The notes: generated from the sequence alone by a model not told the origin. Positions 9,677 to 17,761 are shown, counted from the first letter of the stretch. The stretch is 25,364 nt of DNA from Basidiobolus meristosporus CBS 931.73 (GCA_002104905.1 MCFE01000932.1:1-25364), one strand, 5' to 3'. A program made the numbers and translations.

Positions 9677-9865
9677 ATGGAGGCGCCTTTGAAATTTCCT
9701 ATTCTGTTCACAGAATCATCAACCTTGGACAACAGTAATACTTGTCCCACACCTGGTAGGTGTGAATTTCACGATAACATATTACCAAGTCTTGTGGAAA
9801 GGATATTCAGCCTATTCACCCCCGAGAAAATATTTATCCTTGTCTGTAAAAACAATAGAACCTGA
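9677..9865 (+). CDS. Possible 62-aa protein, unknown
   Basis: ATG opens MEAPLKFPILFTESSTLDNS, followed by NTCPTPGRCEFHDN, a hydrophobic LVERIFSLFTPEKIFILVC stretch and NNRT before TGA. It has three Cys and no signal peptide. The composition is plausible for a protein, but no TATA box, homologue in the window or family supports it. It lies just upstream of the duplicated segment starting near 9940. Confidence 0.3.
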   Translation: MEAPLKFPILFTESSTLDNSNTCPTPGRCEFHDNILPSLVERIFSLFTPEKIFILVCKNNRT

Positions 9866-10041
9866 GATACTGAAAGCTGTAAGTTTAGCCTGTACATGGC
9901 AGTTGTACACTTAGACAATCAAAATAGCAATTCACATATATTTGATAAAGTGCAATGAGCATAATACAGCTGGGTCAAAGGAATGTTTATTACTTCACAA
10001 TGCTTCAGCTAAATATCCTTAACAGCAACATCTCCAAGAGT

Positions 10042-10266
10042 CTACCGGCTACGTAGGCACCAACCAAACCTATCCACGCAGGCGGTCCCCTTTCTCCCTT
10101 TGAGGATCTGCTTGAAGGACAGTTTGCCAGTTCCGAGTCCTCTCCAAGTCCAGCAAATCCCTTTTACTGTGACTGAGGCGTAGTTTCCGTTGTTAGCTCT
10201 CTTGGCTCTGGCAATTTCTTCTCTGACATCAGCAGAGTACAAACGGGCTTCTTGATCAGATATCAT
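10042..10266 (-). CDS. Conserved small protein of unknown function, 74 aa (copy 1)
   Basis: ATG at 10266 gives MISDQEARLYSADVREEIAR, then AKRANNGNYASVTVKGI, then CWTWRGLGTGKLSFKQILKG and a diverged end. The first half is a charged helix-like stretch; the second has WTWRG and a basic, Gly-containing turn. No signal peptide or membrane segment. The copy at 11255 is about 90% identical up to residue 64, then differs because of a 24-25 base indel near the stop. Kept features are the start context (CTCAGCCATG), a TATAAA 56 bases upstream and the reading frame, which argues for a real gene. Reading could begin seven codons earlier only at a TTG. I do not recognise the family. Confidence 0.6.
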   Translation of the reverse strand: MISDQEARLYSADVREEIARAKRANNGNYASVTVKGICWTWRGLGTGKLSFKQILKGRKGTACVDRFGWCLRSR

Positions 10267-10321
10267 GGCTGAGGAAGTGGAGTGCAATAAGTTTTAAGAC
10301 AGACAAGTCCACAACTGCTGC

Positions 10322-10327
10322 TTTATA
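10322..10327 (-). promoter_or_regulatory. TATA box of the 74-aa gene
   Basis: TATAAA on the minus strand, 56 bases before the ATG at 10266. The same box with the same spacing precedes copy 2. Confidence 0.6.
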
Positions 10328-10399
10328 TCTATCCCGCCCAGACGGTGACTCAATACTACGACATTTTGACGCCTCACTTCTTCCATACAGCCCGCAACA

Positions 10400-10890
10400 A
10401 TTTATAGCAAGCAATCCAGATTGACTGTACACTGGTAACAAACCATCCACACACCATCCACGCACCTTCCAGATGAATAGTTGCTTATATTGAGTGGATT
10501 GGTCAAGCATGGCATGAACCAGATGCAAAGACTGGATGGCCAACTGTGGTGAAGCCAAAGACACCCACGACAATCAGTATATATTATCTTATATCCACAC
10601 TTATTATCTCTTGCAACAATGACACTCAGTAAGTTATACAGCCAAGACGGTGCAGCCCCAACATCTCCATGGACTGATGGTTACACGTACACGGCTTAAC
10701 CATGCAATAAGTTATTAAAGGGAAGATTCACACCGACTTAATAATGCAACGATTTAGAAAATACGCATTGAGGATTGGATATTCCAGTGACTTGTAATAT
10801 ATCGTTGAAAACTGTGGAAGTGCAAGGCTTAAGGTACCAAATGTCACTGTTATGTGGACTTGAGGTAGCAAATGTGCTGGATGTTTGTAA
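10400..10890. other. Spacer between the two copies
   Basis: No frame here looks coding; the minus frame over 10256-10573 mostly reads the promoter of copy 1 and the plus frame at 10775 lacks an ATG start. No repeats other than the edges of the duplication. Confidence 0.4.
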
Positions 10891-11036
10891 TGCAATTCTT
10901 TTTGCATCATTGAGCATATCACAGCTAGGTCAAAGGAATGCGGATTTGGATGAATTTATTTCGCAATGTTTCAGCTAAATATCCTTAACAGTAACATCTC
11001 CAAGAGTCCACCGGCTACGCAAGCACCAACCGAACC

Positions 11037-11255
11037 CTACGAGATTATCCAAGTCTGGCTATCCACGCAGGCGGTCCCCTTTCTCCCTTCGAGGATCTGC
11101 TTGAAGGACAGCTCGCCAGTTCCGGGTCCTCTCCAAGTCCAGCGAATCCCTTTGACTGTGACTGAGGCGTAGTTTCCGTTGTTAGCTCTCTTGGCTCTGG
11201 CAATTTCTTCTCTGACATCAGCAGAGTACAAACGGGCTTCTTGATCGGATACCAT
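11037..11255 (-). CDS. Conserved small protein of unknown function, 72 aa (copy 2)
   Basis: ATG at 11255 in the context CAGCCATGG gives MVSDQEARLYSADVREEIAR, AKRANNGNYASVTVKGIRWT, then WRGPGTGELSFKQILEGRKG and the tail TACVDSQTWIIS. Differences from copy 1 (I2V, C45R, L50P, K54E, K63E) are few and the frame is intact. The last residues differ because this copy has an extra 24-25 bases that bring in an earlier stop. A TATAAA lies 56 bases upstream. Both copies being open with a shared promoter suggests function; what it is cannot be told from the sequence. Confidence 0.62.
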   Translation of the reverse strand: MVSDQEARLYSADVREEIARAKRANNGNYASVTVKGIRWTWRGPGTGELSFKQILEGRKGTACVDSQTWIIS

Positions 11256-11310
11256 GGCTGAGGAAGTGGAGTGCAATAAGTCTTGAGACTAACAAGCCCA
11301 CACCTGCTGC

Positions 11311-11316
11311 TTTATA
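11311..11316 (-). promoter_or_regulatory. TATA box of the 72-aa gene
   Basis: TATAAA on the minus strand, 56 bases before the ATG at 11255; spacing identical to copy 1. Confidence 0.6.
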
Positions 11317-11507
11317 TCACCTTATCCAGGTGGTGGCTTAGTGTTGTGTCATTATGCTAATGGCTGCTTCATGTGCCCATTTCTACTAAGTATAGCGGCT
11401 TCCCACCTAAAGTGCTGAGTCTTAGGCCAAGCTTGGAGAAATGATCCAGAAATCATGAATGGTTACAGTTGAGGCCAAATCTGCAACATTACCTGAGGAA
11501 ACCAGTA

Positions 11508-11786
11508 CTAGCTAAACACATCCATGAATATTTCCTTCTTGCCGGCACCGTCTCTATGCACCATGCCGGTCATTGGTGACAAGGATTTGCACCAATCAGC
11601 AATGAGTCTGTTCTTGAAATAACAGGTTATGTAATCAACCTGCCCAAAAGAATGACCGTGGTAGTCGGTGGCTGAGCTCTTAATCCGACGCTGTACTCCA
11701 TCTGTGGCAGGGTAAAGTTTGCAATAGATAAGTGCATGTGTCTTGCAAGAAAGCATCGCCATCCAAGCTATTGATTGTAGCAGCAT
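11508..11786 (-). CDS. Possible secreted protein, 92 aa
   Basis: From an ATG at 11786 the minus strand reads MLLQSIAWMAMLSCKTHA, a signal-peptide-like start, then LIYCKLYPATDGVQRRIKSS, ATDYHGHSFGQVDYITCYFK, NRLIADWCKSL and a polar tail. Cys at 14, 22, about 55 and about 66. A degenerate second copy of the same coding direction lies at 11990-12150 (SCYTYAYKYC, stop, DPA), which supports this strand and frame. I saw no good TATA box. Family unknown. The frame also extends six codons upstream to a TTG, which I do not use. Confidence 0.45.
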   Translation of the reverse strand: MLLQSIAWMAMLSCKTHALIYCKLYPATDGVQRRIKSSATDYHGHSFGQVDYITCYFKNRLIADWCKSLSPMTGMVHRDGAGKKEIFMDVFS

Positions 11787-11842
11787 AGATAAAGCGTAAC
11801 ACAAATAAAGTGAACAGTCACATTTGGCTTGTTTCTTGACAA

Positions 11843-11970
11843 ATAACTAATTGAAAACGCGTGTACTACAACAAGAAATTCCAAGGCAGCCTCAACTATC
11901 CCGAGCACTATCCACTCAATATCCCCAACTCTTGGCAAACAACTGACCAATTTATTCTTGCCTGTACTGT
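11843..11970. repeat. Dispersed repeat module shared with 22981-23106
   Basis: Starts ATAACTAA in both copies and runs through the CCACTCAATAT block to the TTTATTC block. Identity by eye is about 75-80%. No gene is evident inside it; its order relative to other modules differs at the two loci. Confidence 0.7.
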
Positions 11971-11989
11971 GCTGTACACCCCAGGACAG

Positions 11990-12150
11990 TCGTATTGTTC
12001 ACCAATCAGCAACAGCCCTAGGTTCTTGTAATAACAGGTTAATTTGATACGCCTGCCCCAAAGCTTGACTGTGGTGGCTGCTCTCCAGTTGCGGCAGGGT
12101 CAGTTCAGCAATATTTATAAGCATATGTATAGCAAGAAAACAACACTACC
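11990..12150 (-). pseudogene. Degenerate copy of the 11508-11786 gene
   Basis: The sequence repeats the part of the 11508 gene from the Cys after the signal peptide to the ADW motif, with a TGA after TYAYKYC and at least one frameshift (the HSQALGQAYQ and ADW pieces are in another frame). It is clearly non-coding now. The two copies face the same way and are about 400 bases apart. Confidence 0.5.
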
Positions 12151-12519
12151 AAAGGACAATACCTTCCAGGTAATAATAGGACTATCGTAAGAGATACTTG
12201 CCTTAAAGATGTAACAAAGATACCAAGCTCACAGGACAAAGTACCATCCAGAAAAGCTACACTGATACAAAGGGAGTACCAAAACCCATTGAAATTGACC
12301 GAAATCACCTTGGAGCTATCGACGGTAATGTTTAGGCTCATTAGTGAACAATTACCAAAGTCCTTACCAATATGGATAGCTATTGCAAAAACTGAGAGAA
12401 TTGTGAATGATATTAAGGGTATCATTGACCAGATCGCCCTCATTCTTTACGCTTTGAATTGCAGCCTATACTGTATAGCCTTGGTACGAAGAGGTAAAGT
12501 AGCAAAGGTTAAATCAATC
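12133..12519 (+). pseudogene. 128-codon open frame without a usable ATG
   Basis: A frame open from the TAG at 12130 to the TAG at 12520 reads RDTCLKDVTKIPSSQDKVPS, RKATLIQREYQNPLKLTEIT, then a long helix-like, mostly hydrophobic part (SLPIWIAIAKTERIVNDIKG, IIDQIALILYALNC). The first in-frame ATG is at 12328, well inside. A related piece at about 22850-22935 reads SDGTWVPMGSHIKPSFRQAT and LINQ, aligning with KDVTKIPSSQDKVPSRKATL. Either a 5' exon lies upstream behind an intron or the gene has lost its start. The minus-strand frame over the same bases (12105-12443) looks like a shadow. Family unknown. Confidence 0.35.
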
Positions 12520-12616
12520 TAGCTCGCATAAAGCTAGCGCTATGAACGAAGCCTAATTGAGTGGGATCGAGGTGATATAAATCGGCAAAATTCGCATGAG
12601 ACTCCACCAGCCAGTC
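12508..12616 (+). promoter_or_regulatory. Family A promoter module with TATA box
   Basis: The module runs from GGTTAAATCAATCT through AGCTCGCATAAAGC, a GAACGAAGCCTAATTGA element and GGTGATATAAATCGG. TATAAA is at 12576-12581, 36 bases before the ATG at 12617. Copies are found at 23118-23205 (in front of a different gene) and, shortened and without the TATA box, at 23786-23856 (in front of A2). Conservation at three places suggests the promoter was carried along as a unit. Confidence 0.65.
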
Positions 12617-13146
12617 ATGCAGCTTTCCTTCCTCTTGCTAGTTTCCGCCATCGCTTCGTTGCAAGCAATCTCCGCTACCCCACTCGGTGACTCCCAGGTA
12701 GCCTTCACCAATGAGCCATGCGTCGAACAACAGGGTGCTTGTTATCAGGACACTTCGGCCCCAGTCAAGAATACCAGCCGTCAACTGAGGAGGGGGATGA
12801 TTCGGAGATGAGTGCTCCAATGCAGACAAGCGAGACTCCGGGTGAGCAGCCAGGATTCTCTGGGTTGCAAGGGTTCGACATTTCCAATCTTCAACCATCC
12901 CAAGCCTTGTTGGACAACATCAATGGCCATTCTGCCAGTAAAGCCAATGCCTTGTCCAACTCAAACCAGTTCGACCAAGCGCAAGTCATTGATCAAACCC
13001 TGTACCAGCCCAAGCAGCAACAGCCACAAATTATCATCACTCAGCCAGCAGCGCGTGCGCTTAGAGGGGGATACAAGAAGTATAAGAGATCTGCTCGTCG
13101 CCACTTCAAAGTTAGATATTTCAGTGGAAACAGATACTCGGATTAG
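12617..13146 (+). pseudogene. Secreted family A, copy A1, one-base frameshift
   Basis: The start MQLSFLLLVSAIASLQAISA is a clear signal peptide, cleaved probably before TPLGD, followed by NEPCVEQQGACYQDTSAP. There the frame is lost: A1 has CCCC at 12759-12762 where A2 has CCCCC. The following frame (to 13146) is open and reads QPSTEEGDDSEMSAPMQTSE, GFDISNLQPSQALLDNING, QPQIIITQPAARALRGGYKK and a strongly basic end with YKRSARRHF. Allowing for one base, the product would be 176 aa. I use the ATG at 12617, not 12596, because it is the one kept in A2 and A3 and lies at a normal distance from the TATA box. It may be an intact gene if the missing C is a sequencing error. Function unknown. Confidence 0.75.
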
Positions 13147-13369
13147 CAATAGAATAAAGGCAAAAGCCATGTAACTACACATATCAGGTTTAGTCATGAT
13201 GAGCTCCACAAAATAATGGAAGGAAATTGAAAAAATAAGAAACTATGGAAACGTTTGCAAAATACTGAGGGTATGAGTAATGACCTGATTAGTCAAGGAA
13301 AGGTGAGCTATGCTATACATAATAGTAATTTACCCAGTACACAAATTCATTATTTAACTGTTTCTCCAC

Positions 13370-13500
13370 ATGCGCTTTGTTACCGTAGCAGTGATTCCAG
13401 GCCTTGCCACGAACCATGTAGCCGTTGCTGCCCCTGTTCTTTTCCACGCACTCGCGAGTATAGAAGGGCTCATTATCGCAGCTCACCATGTGCACAGTAA
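13370..13500 (+). pseudogene. Secreted family B, copy B3, head only
   Basis: ATG at 13370 reads MRFVTVAVIPGLATNHVAVA and AP, the family signal peptide without the TAA seen in B1. A deletion of about 7 bases then shifts the frame; in the shifted frame CSFPRTREYRRAHYRSSPC matches B4 (CTREYRRVHYRSLPC). A TAA at 13498 ends it and similarity stops there. It follows A1 by about 220 bases, as B4 follows A2. Confidence 0.65.
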
Positions 13501-14085
13501 TGAAGGTAGCAGCTTAGTCGCAATAATTGACCATACAAATCAGTAAATCTCTTTCAGAGTTTTTTACTACCCCCGTGCCTTAATCCCTGTTACCTTATTT
13601 TTCGTATTGACACCATCCAACCATAAATAGCCGAACCGGTGTGTGCTAAGTGTAGGATATCTCCATATTGAGGTAAATTGATTTAGCTACACACGACATT
13701 ACTATAAGCAGGAACTACTCGTAACTTAATTCCGGCACTTTCCATCTTGGCGAATGTTGCGGGGGCGAAATCGCATTAACCAGAGACGTTTTGTAATTGG
13801 TGTATGGATCTGGAAGCCAAAACACTGGAAAGTTATTGCTGTTACTAGTTGGTAATTACCATATTACTTCAGCCACTATGTTCCCTCGGATAAACTTGCT
13901 CGACACAAAGAAAAAACCCAGGAAAATCGAACTCAAGACTTCGAGCGCAATCAGATTCCGCTATCAGACAAGCTTCCACCAGTAATAAGCCTTCTCTTTA
14001 GAACACTTTCTGATAGGCAATTACCAGCACTAAACCTTCTCTTTGGAATACTTTGAGATAGACAATTCTTCCAAAAATTTTCCTA
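13501..14085. other. Intergenic with one weak open frame
   Basis: A frame at 13797-13985 without an ATG start reads GKLLLLLVGNYHITSATMF and a basic tail. It resembles a worn signal peptide but has no support. Otherwise only the 45-bp tandem duplication described separately is seen. Confidence 0.35.
13986..14073. repeat. 45-bp imperfect tandem duplication
   Basis: Two adjacent units beginning TAAGCCTTCTCTTTAGAA (13986) and TAAACCTTCTCTTTGGAA (14031) share most of their length, including a GATAGGCAATT/GATAGACAATT block. They lie just upstream of the promoter of the 14150 gene. Confidence 0.8.
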
Positions 14086-14111
14086 CTAGTAACTGAGGTT
14101 TGGGGAACCAA

Positions 14112-14118
14112 TATAAAA
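14112..14118 (+). promoter_or_regulatory. TATA box (and CCAAT) of the 232-aa secreted protein gene
   Basis: CCAAT overlaps directly into ATATAAAAG; TATAAAA is 31 bases before the ATG at 14150. An out-of-frame ATG at 14131 lies between and is probably upstream of or at the transcription start. Confidence 0.7.
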
Positions 14119-14149
14119 GAGAAACGTAGCATGGTGTGCTGCCATAACA

Positions 14150-14848
14150 ATGCTTTTCCGTATAACTGACCTCGCTATTCTGGGTGTACTTGCCGCCTCT
14201 GTAACAAGCAAGCCTCTGGACCCTAAGATTGGCACAAACGGATTACTTCCTCCCTTGACATACTCCCCTATTGTGGAGGAGTTTCCGCCTAACCTGCCAT
14301 TCACAAGTGTAACACATCAATGCCTGATCAATAGTATGAACTATCCCACTTGGTATTCGGCCGTGCTTTCCTCCGAAGCAGACTTGCAGTTCCTAGACTG
14401 GGAGTATCCAATGAACGAAACTAACTACCAGGTTGATGATAGCGAGACCTCTGTGTCCCCTAACTCCATTCCCAACGGAGTCATGGGCTATTGTAACGGA
14501 GAGGATGGCGCCTATGGATCTACCTATCAGTTGTATTATCCAAAGATCAACCAATGCTACAACATATCGCCCAAACCCAATGTGGGAGTCATGAATTTCA
14601 GTCCTTTCGCTGAGAATACTTTCTGCTTCTTCAGTGAGGCTAACTGCCGTGGAGAGCGTGTGTGTGTCTACCGAAGCCTATCAAATCCTAGCTCAGATGG
14701 ATTGATTGTCCCAGCAACTACCAATATGCTAAGCAACGGAATCCTCAGTACCTTGGCTTTGTCTCCCAAGCCAGCAGATGGATATGTTTCACCACTATGT
14801 AGTGTGATTAACCCTCCCAACACCCATCTTGAGAGGAGCCAGTGCTGA
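14150..14848 (+). CDS. Secreted cysteine-containing protein, 232 aa
   Basis: The start MLFRITDLAILGVLAASVTS is a signal peptide with cleavage likely before KPLDPKIG. The mature protein has eight Cys, in VTHQCLIN, MGYCNGED, INQCYNIS, TFCFFSEANCRG, RVCVYRS, SPLCSVI and the C-terminal SQC, which suits four disulfides, and one NETN glycosylation site. There is no catalytic motif or membrane anchor. The order QCYN, then a long gap, then CFFSEANCRGERVCVY recalls small fungal secreted proteins with a beta/gamma-crystallin-like fold, but this is only a pattern impression. Single exon, TATA box 31 bases upstream, AATAAA at 14880, 31 bases after the stop. It is the clearest intact secreted protein here and is single copy in the window. 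Function unknown; an extracellular role is inferred. Confidence 0.82.
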   Translation: MLFRITDLAILGVLAASVTSKPLDPKIGTNGLLPPLTYSPIVEEFPPNLPFTSVTHQCLINSMNYPTWYSAVLSSEADLQFLDWEYPMNETNYQVDDSETSVSPNSIPNGVMGYCNGEDGAYGSTYQLYYPKINQCYNISPKPNVGVMNFSPFAENTFCFFSEANCRGERVCVYRSLSNPSSDGLIVPATTNMLSNGILSTLALSPKPADGYVSPLCSVINPPNTHLERSQC

Positions 14849-14879
14849 AGTAAAGTCTAGCACCAACATATAGATAATC

Positions 14880-14885
14880 AATAAA
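14880..14885 (+). terminator. AATAAA of the 232-aa gene
   Basis: Poly(A)-type signal 31 bases after the TGA at 14846-14848. Confidence 0.55.
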
Positions 14886-15206
14886 CAGCAAATGAAATCC
14901 CACATGCACCGAAGCAATAGCAAACGACAGTTATCTTAACGATAACCAACATCCATGACCCAATACCCTGTACACTACACACAATGTAACTTTCAAGACT
15001 AACGTAGTTAATAATACCATGGTTGAATACTCAGCTTAAGTGAAGTAAGTGCTATTTAACCAAAATTATGCGATAATCGTCCAAGCGTGAACTACTAGCA
15101 GGTATAGTGACTTGCAGTGTCACGCCAGTTAATGACATTGGCAGTCAATGTCGATATGGAATCAGTTCATCTATACTTACAAACAATGCAAGCGCCGGAC
15201 GAATCA

Positions 15207-15763
15207 GTATTATCTCACATTACCTGGTCCAGCTTTTGTAATACCTCCGTGATTGCGTCACGTGTCAATAAAATTTTGCGTGCTCAGTCACGATTCGATT
15301 CTTCCAAGTGGCAGTCTATACGGCTTCACGAATATTTAGCTACGTAAATAGCCAGACGACAGGTAACGTACATGTAAGCTGAAATCTAACTAGTCTGACA
15401 GTAAACGAAGCACTGTACCTCGATAAGTGACTTTCTAAAGCCACGGAAGTCAACGTAGTTTGAATCCTTCATCTCGCCGAAGACACTCAGCCCAAAAGTA
15501 GATTCGTAACTAGAATGTATAGACAATCAAAGCATAGGCGGTCATGTCTAACTCCGCTGCTTGGTGTGTATTACATAACACACCATGAAAGCCATCGTAG
15601 TTCTAACCAAAAATGGTCAGTATCTCAACTACTTGATAAGTGATCATCATCAAAAAAAAAGGATCATTTGCCAGAAATTTCGATCAATTTGTCATCCAGT
15701 TGCACGAGCCCATTATATAACGTGACTCGATGAACCTGATTTGGTATTCAGAACTAAATTACA
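15207..15763 (+). promoter_or_regulatory. Duplicated promoter of the first Hsp31-like gene
   Basis: These 557 bases match 17762-18340 with roughly 20 substitutions or small indels, plus one 16-base difference at the far 5' end. Sites kept in both: CACGTG (15259-15264), an inverted heat-shock-type GAAATTTC (15674-15681), an A9 tract with flanking GATCA motifs (15640-15668), and TATATAA (15714-15720), 44 bases before the ATG. CACGTG is an E-box for bHLH factors of the Cbf1/Pho4 kind. GAAnnTTC is half of a heat-shock element; a third unit is imperfect (GAT). Regulation by stress is inference in line with Hsp31 biology. Confidence 0.75.
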
Positions 15764-16519
15764 ATGCCAGCCAACCTTCCACGCAGAGCACTACTAGCCA
15801 TCACCAGCTATAACGAGCCCTTCTACGCCAACAGCAGTAAAACCGGACTGTTTTATACCGAAGCATTGCATCCTTACGAAGCGCTTGTTGAGGCCGGGTT
15901 TGAGGTCGATTTTGCGTCCGAGACTGGTACCTACGGAGTGGATGAGCACTCCCTCTCTAAGGATTTCCTGTCCGAAGATGATCAAAAGGTGCTGGCTGAC
16001 CCTTCACATCCTTTCAATGTCAAGCTGAACTCGCAGCTTTACAAGGCGGAAGATCTCAACCCTGCTGACTACGGGCTGTTCTTTGCCTCTGCTGGCCACG
16101 CAACCCTGTGGGATTATCCTACAGCTCGTCACCTGCAGCATATTGCTGAAGACATTTATAAGCGCGGGGGTGTGGTTTCGGCTGTATGTCATGGACCCGC
16201 CATTCTCCCAGGTATCATGGATAGTACCACTGGTAAGTCCATCATTGCTGGCAAAAAGGTTACTGGGTTCACCACTGAGGGTGAGGAAATGCTAAATCTG
16301 CTTGAGCTGATCAAATCGGCCAATGTGGCTACAATCGAGGAAGGAGCAGCGGCGGTCGGGGCAGAGTATGTGGCACCCCCTACTCCTTTTGCCGACTTTA
16401 CTCAGACTGATGGTCGTGTGGTCACTGGCGCTAACCCTGCAAGTGCCAAATCTACTGCGGTGAATGCTATCAAAGTGTTCTCGAGTCTTTGTGAGGCTGT
16501 CCATGTGTATAATATGTAA
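15764..16519 (+). CDS. HSP31: Hsp31-like DJ-1/PfpI glyoxalase/chaperone, 251 aa (copy 1)
   Basis: A class I glutamine-amidotransferase-like fold of the DJ-1/ThiJ/PfpI superfamily, closest in pattern to yeast Hsp31. Landmarks: TSYNEPFY near 14-21, Glu33 in TEALHP, DEHSLSKDFL at 60-69, FASAGHATLWDYP at 107-119, the nucleophile elbow AVCHGPA with Cys142 and His143, and Glu174 in GFTTEGE. These correspond to yeast Hsp31 Glu30, Cys138, His139 and Glu170. Known members convert methylglyoxal to lactate without glutathione and protect proteins under stress in the cytosol; this activity is inferred. All catalytic residues are present. Compared with copy 2 the stop codon (TAA) is TGT, adding nine residues (CEAVHVYNM). 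It is intronless. About 15 residues differ from copy 2. Confidence 0.95.
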   Translation: MPANLPRRALLAITSYNEPFYANSSKTGLFYTEALHPYEALVEAGFEVDFASETGTYGVDEHSLSKDFLSEDDQKVLADPSHPFNVKLNSQLYKAEDLNPADYGLFFASAGHATLWDYPTARHLQHIAEDIYKRGGVVSAVCHGPAILPGIMDSTTGKSIIAGKKVTGFTTEGEEMLNLLELIKSANVATIEEGAAAVGAEYVAPPTPFADFTQTDGRVVTGANPASAKSTAVNAIKVFSSLCEAVHVYNM

Positions 16520-16929
16520 TCCTTGTTCATTGTAAAGAGAGCAACAACCTTCTATGCAAATATAACGTACATAGTCATTGTATTTGTAGGTGAACTAACC
16601 CTAAGTACTACCATTGGGGGCTATAGCTTTGTTTACCCTAACCATGAAAGCTCCACAGATTGCTACTCCTGTTCAGTAACAATTTCAGCACTGAATAGTT
16701 TGATAGATATATCTAGCAGACCTAGCTATTCACGTATCTGTGCCTCATATCAATGGACTTTTCAAATATTATCATTCCCCACTTATTTATTGACAATAAA
16801 CAAACCCTCGATATGCTCAGACTCAGGAATGACAATCTTTATTCGTTTTCTCGTTACTTAATTTGAAGCAGAAGCTAAAAAGCCACGGCATGACTAGTTA
16901 CATGTTGAAGAATACTCGGCATCAACATA
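16520..16929. other. 3' flank, no gene recognised
   Basis: AT-rich with an AATAAA near 16795. The frame at 16523-16861 (no ATG start) has hydrophobic and Ser-rich stretches but no recognisable motif, and no similarity to the 3' flank of copy 2. Confidence 0.35.
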
Positions 16930-17211
16930 ATGCTAAGAATGATTTTTATCGGCACGGTTTGTATACGGGATTGCGGCTGACAATATGTTTGTTGTTCACA
17001 ATTGCATCCTACCTAGCAATCCACTGGATATCGGGTAAAATACTGGTTTGGCTTTTGTGCTACTGTGCCAGCATGCTGAAGAAGGTTGTGAAGATTGCCT
17101 TCCAAGGGAGACTACGAGGTGTATCTTTCGGATTCAGTTGGCCATGAGTAAGACAAGAGTTGTATATGCATGCATGCAAATTGTATGGAATGTGTTCCCT
17201 GTAGAAGATAA
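16930..17211 (+). pseudogene. Possible Cys-rich secreted pseudogene, five in-frame stops
   Basis: One frame from ATG 16930 reads MLRMIFIGTVCIRDCG, TGA, QYVCCSQLHPT, TAG, QSTGYRVKYWFGFCATVPAC, TGA, RRL, TGA, RLPSKGDYEVYLSDSVGHE, TAA, DKSCICMHANC, MECVPCRR, TAA. The uninterrupted Cys-rich, polar text across the stops suggests a decayed extracellular protein. Two other frames are open over parts of the region (16863-17147 and 17048-17263) but start at non-ATG codons. I cannot tell which frame was coding; low confidence. Confidence 0.25.
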
Positions 17212-17381
17212 GAATAATATCATCAACAGATTGATAGACAGGCCTGCTTTGTTCAGGTACTAAGGATGTCAGAAGTCAATTAGTGGCTCATAACTCTGAG
17301 GAATTACGCTATTACACATCTATGGTAGTTACTCCATTAATATTTTAATGGTTAATTGGCTTGTTTACATCTTTTATACAG

Positions 17382-17684
17382 AAACCTTCGCTTTCACCAA
17401 CTTTTCCGAAAACTTCTACAACTCCTCCTGCAGTTGCTCATCCCCGGCATAAGCACTGGGTTGGATTTCGTTTGCAATCGGGATAAAGTACCACTTATAC
17501 AAGATTGGTTGGCAGACTTGGCAGAATTTTGGAATGTTCGAAGGGATTTCCTGCTTTACGTGAGAATCACTGCGTTGTTGAAGTCGACGAAGATGTTTCT
17601 ATCACATCTTGAATTACGTATGGAATCGAGTTTGCCAAAAGCCCAAGAGGTTGTATCTTATTGGAGGGAAGACCCACAAGCTGA
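17382..17684 (+). pseudogene. Possible secreted-protein exon with two stops (ambiguous frame)
   Basis: After a splice-acceptor-like TTTTATACAG the frame reads KPSLSPTFPKTSTTPPAVAH, a Pro/Thr/Ser-rich linker, then WVGFRLQSG, TAA (17484), STTYTRLVGRLGRILECSKG, FPALRENHCVVEVDEDVSI, TGA (17610), ITYGIEFAKSPRGCILLEGR and PTS. Two Cys-containing blocks and the IEF/CILLEG pattern recall a beta/gamma-crystallin-like secreted domain. Against this, another frame over 17356-17694 is open for 112 codons (LIQDWLADLAEFWNVRRDFL is its middle), though without a convincing start. One of the two is a shadow; neither family is certain. Confidence 0.3.
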
Positions 17685-17761
17685 TCCAAGCTAGTGGATC
17701 GCTACATGAAACCTACCCGGTTGGGAATTTACTCTGTGGGTCTAAGCACTGAGTGAAATGT

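Larger units (their letters stand above)
9940..10390 (-). repeat. Duplicated gene segment, copy 1
   Basis: This segment matches 10895-11385. It covers the 3' flank, the whole 74-aa gene and its promoter. Identity is highest over the coding part and the TATA region and fades at both ends. Confidence 0.85.
10895..11385 (-). repeat. Duplicated gene segment, copy 2
   Basis: Matches 9940-10390 in the same orientation, offset by roughly 960-990 bases, and carries the 72-aa gene, its TATA region and part of the 5' upstream sequence. It is a dispersed tandem duplication. Confidence 0.85.

Noticed and set aside
12596-12616. Upstream ATG for family A copy A1
   Set aside because: It is only 15 bases after the TATA box and absent from A3; the conserved start is the ATG at 12617.
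15562-15585. 8-bp inverted repeat TGGTGTGT/ACACACCA as a possible operator
   Set aside because: The left arm is broken in the second promoter copy, so it is not conserved where everything else is.
15583-15723. 43-codon upstream ORF (MKAIVVLTKNGQYLNYL) in the first Hsp31-like promoter
   Set aside because: A one-base deletion in the second copy ends it after 15 codons, and it would extend past the TATA box.
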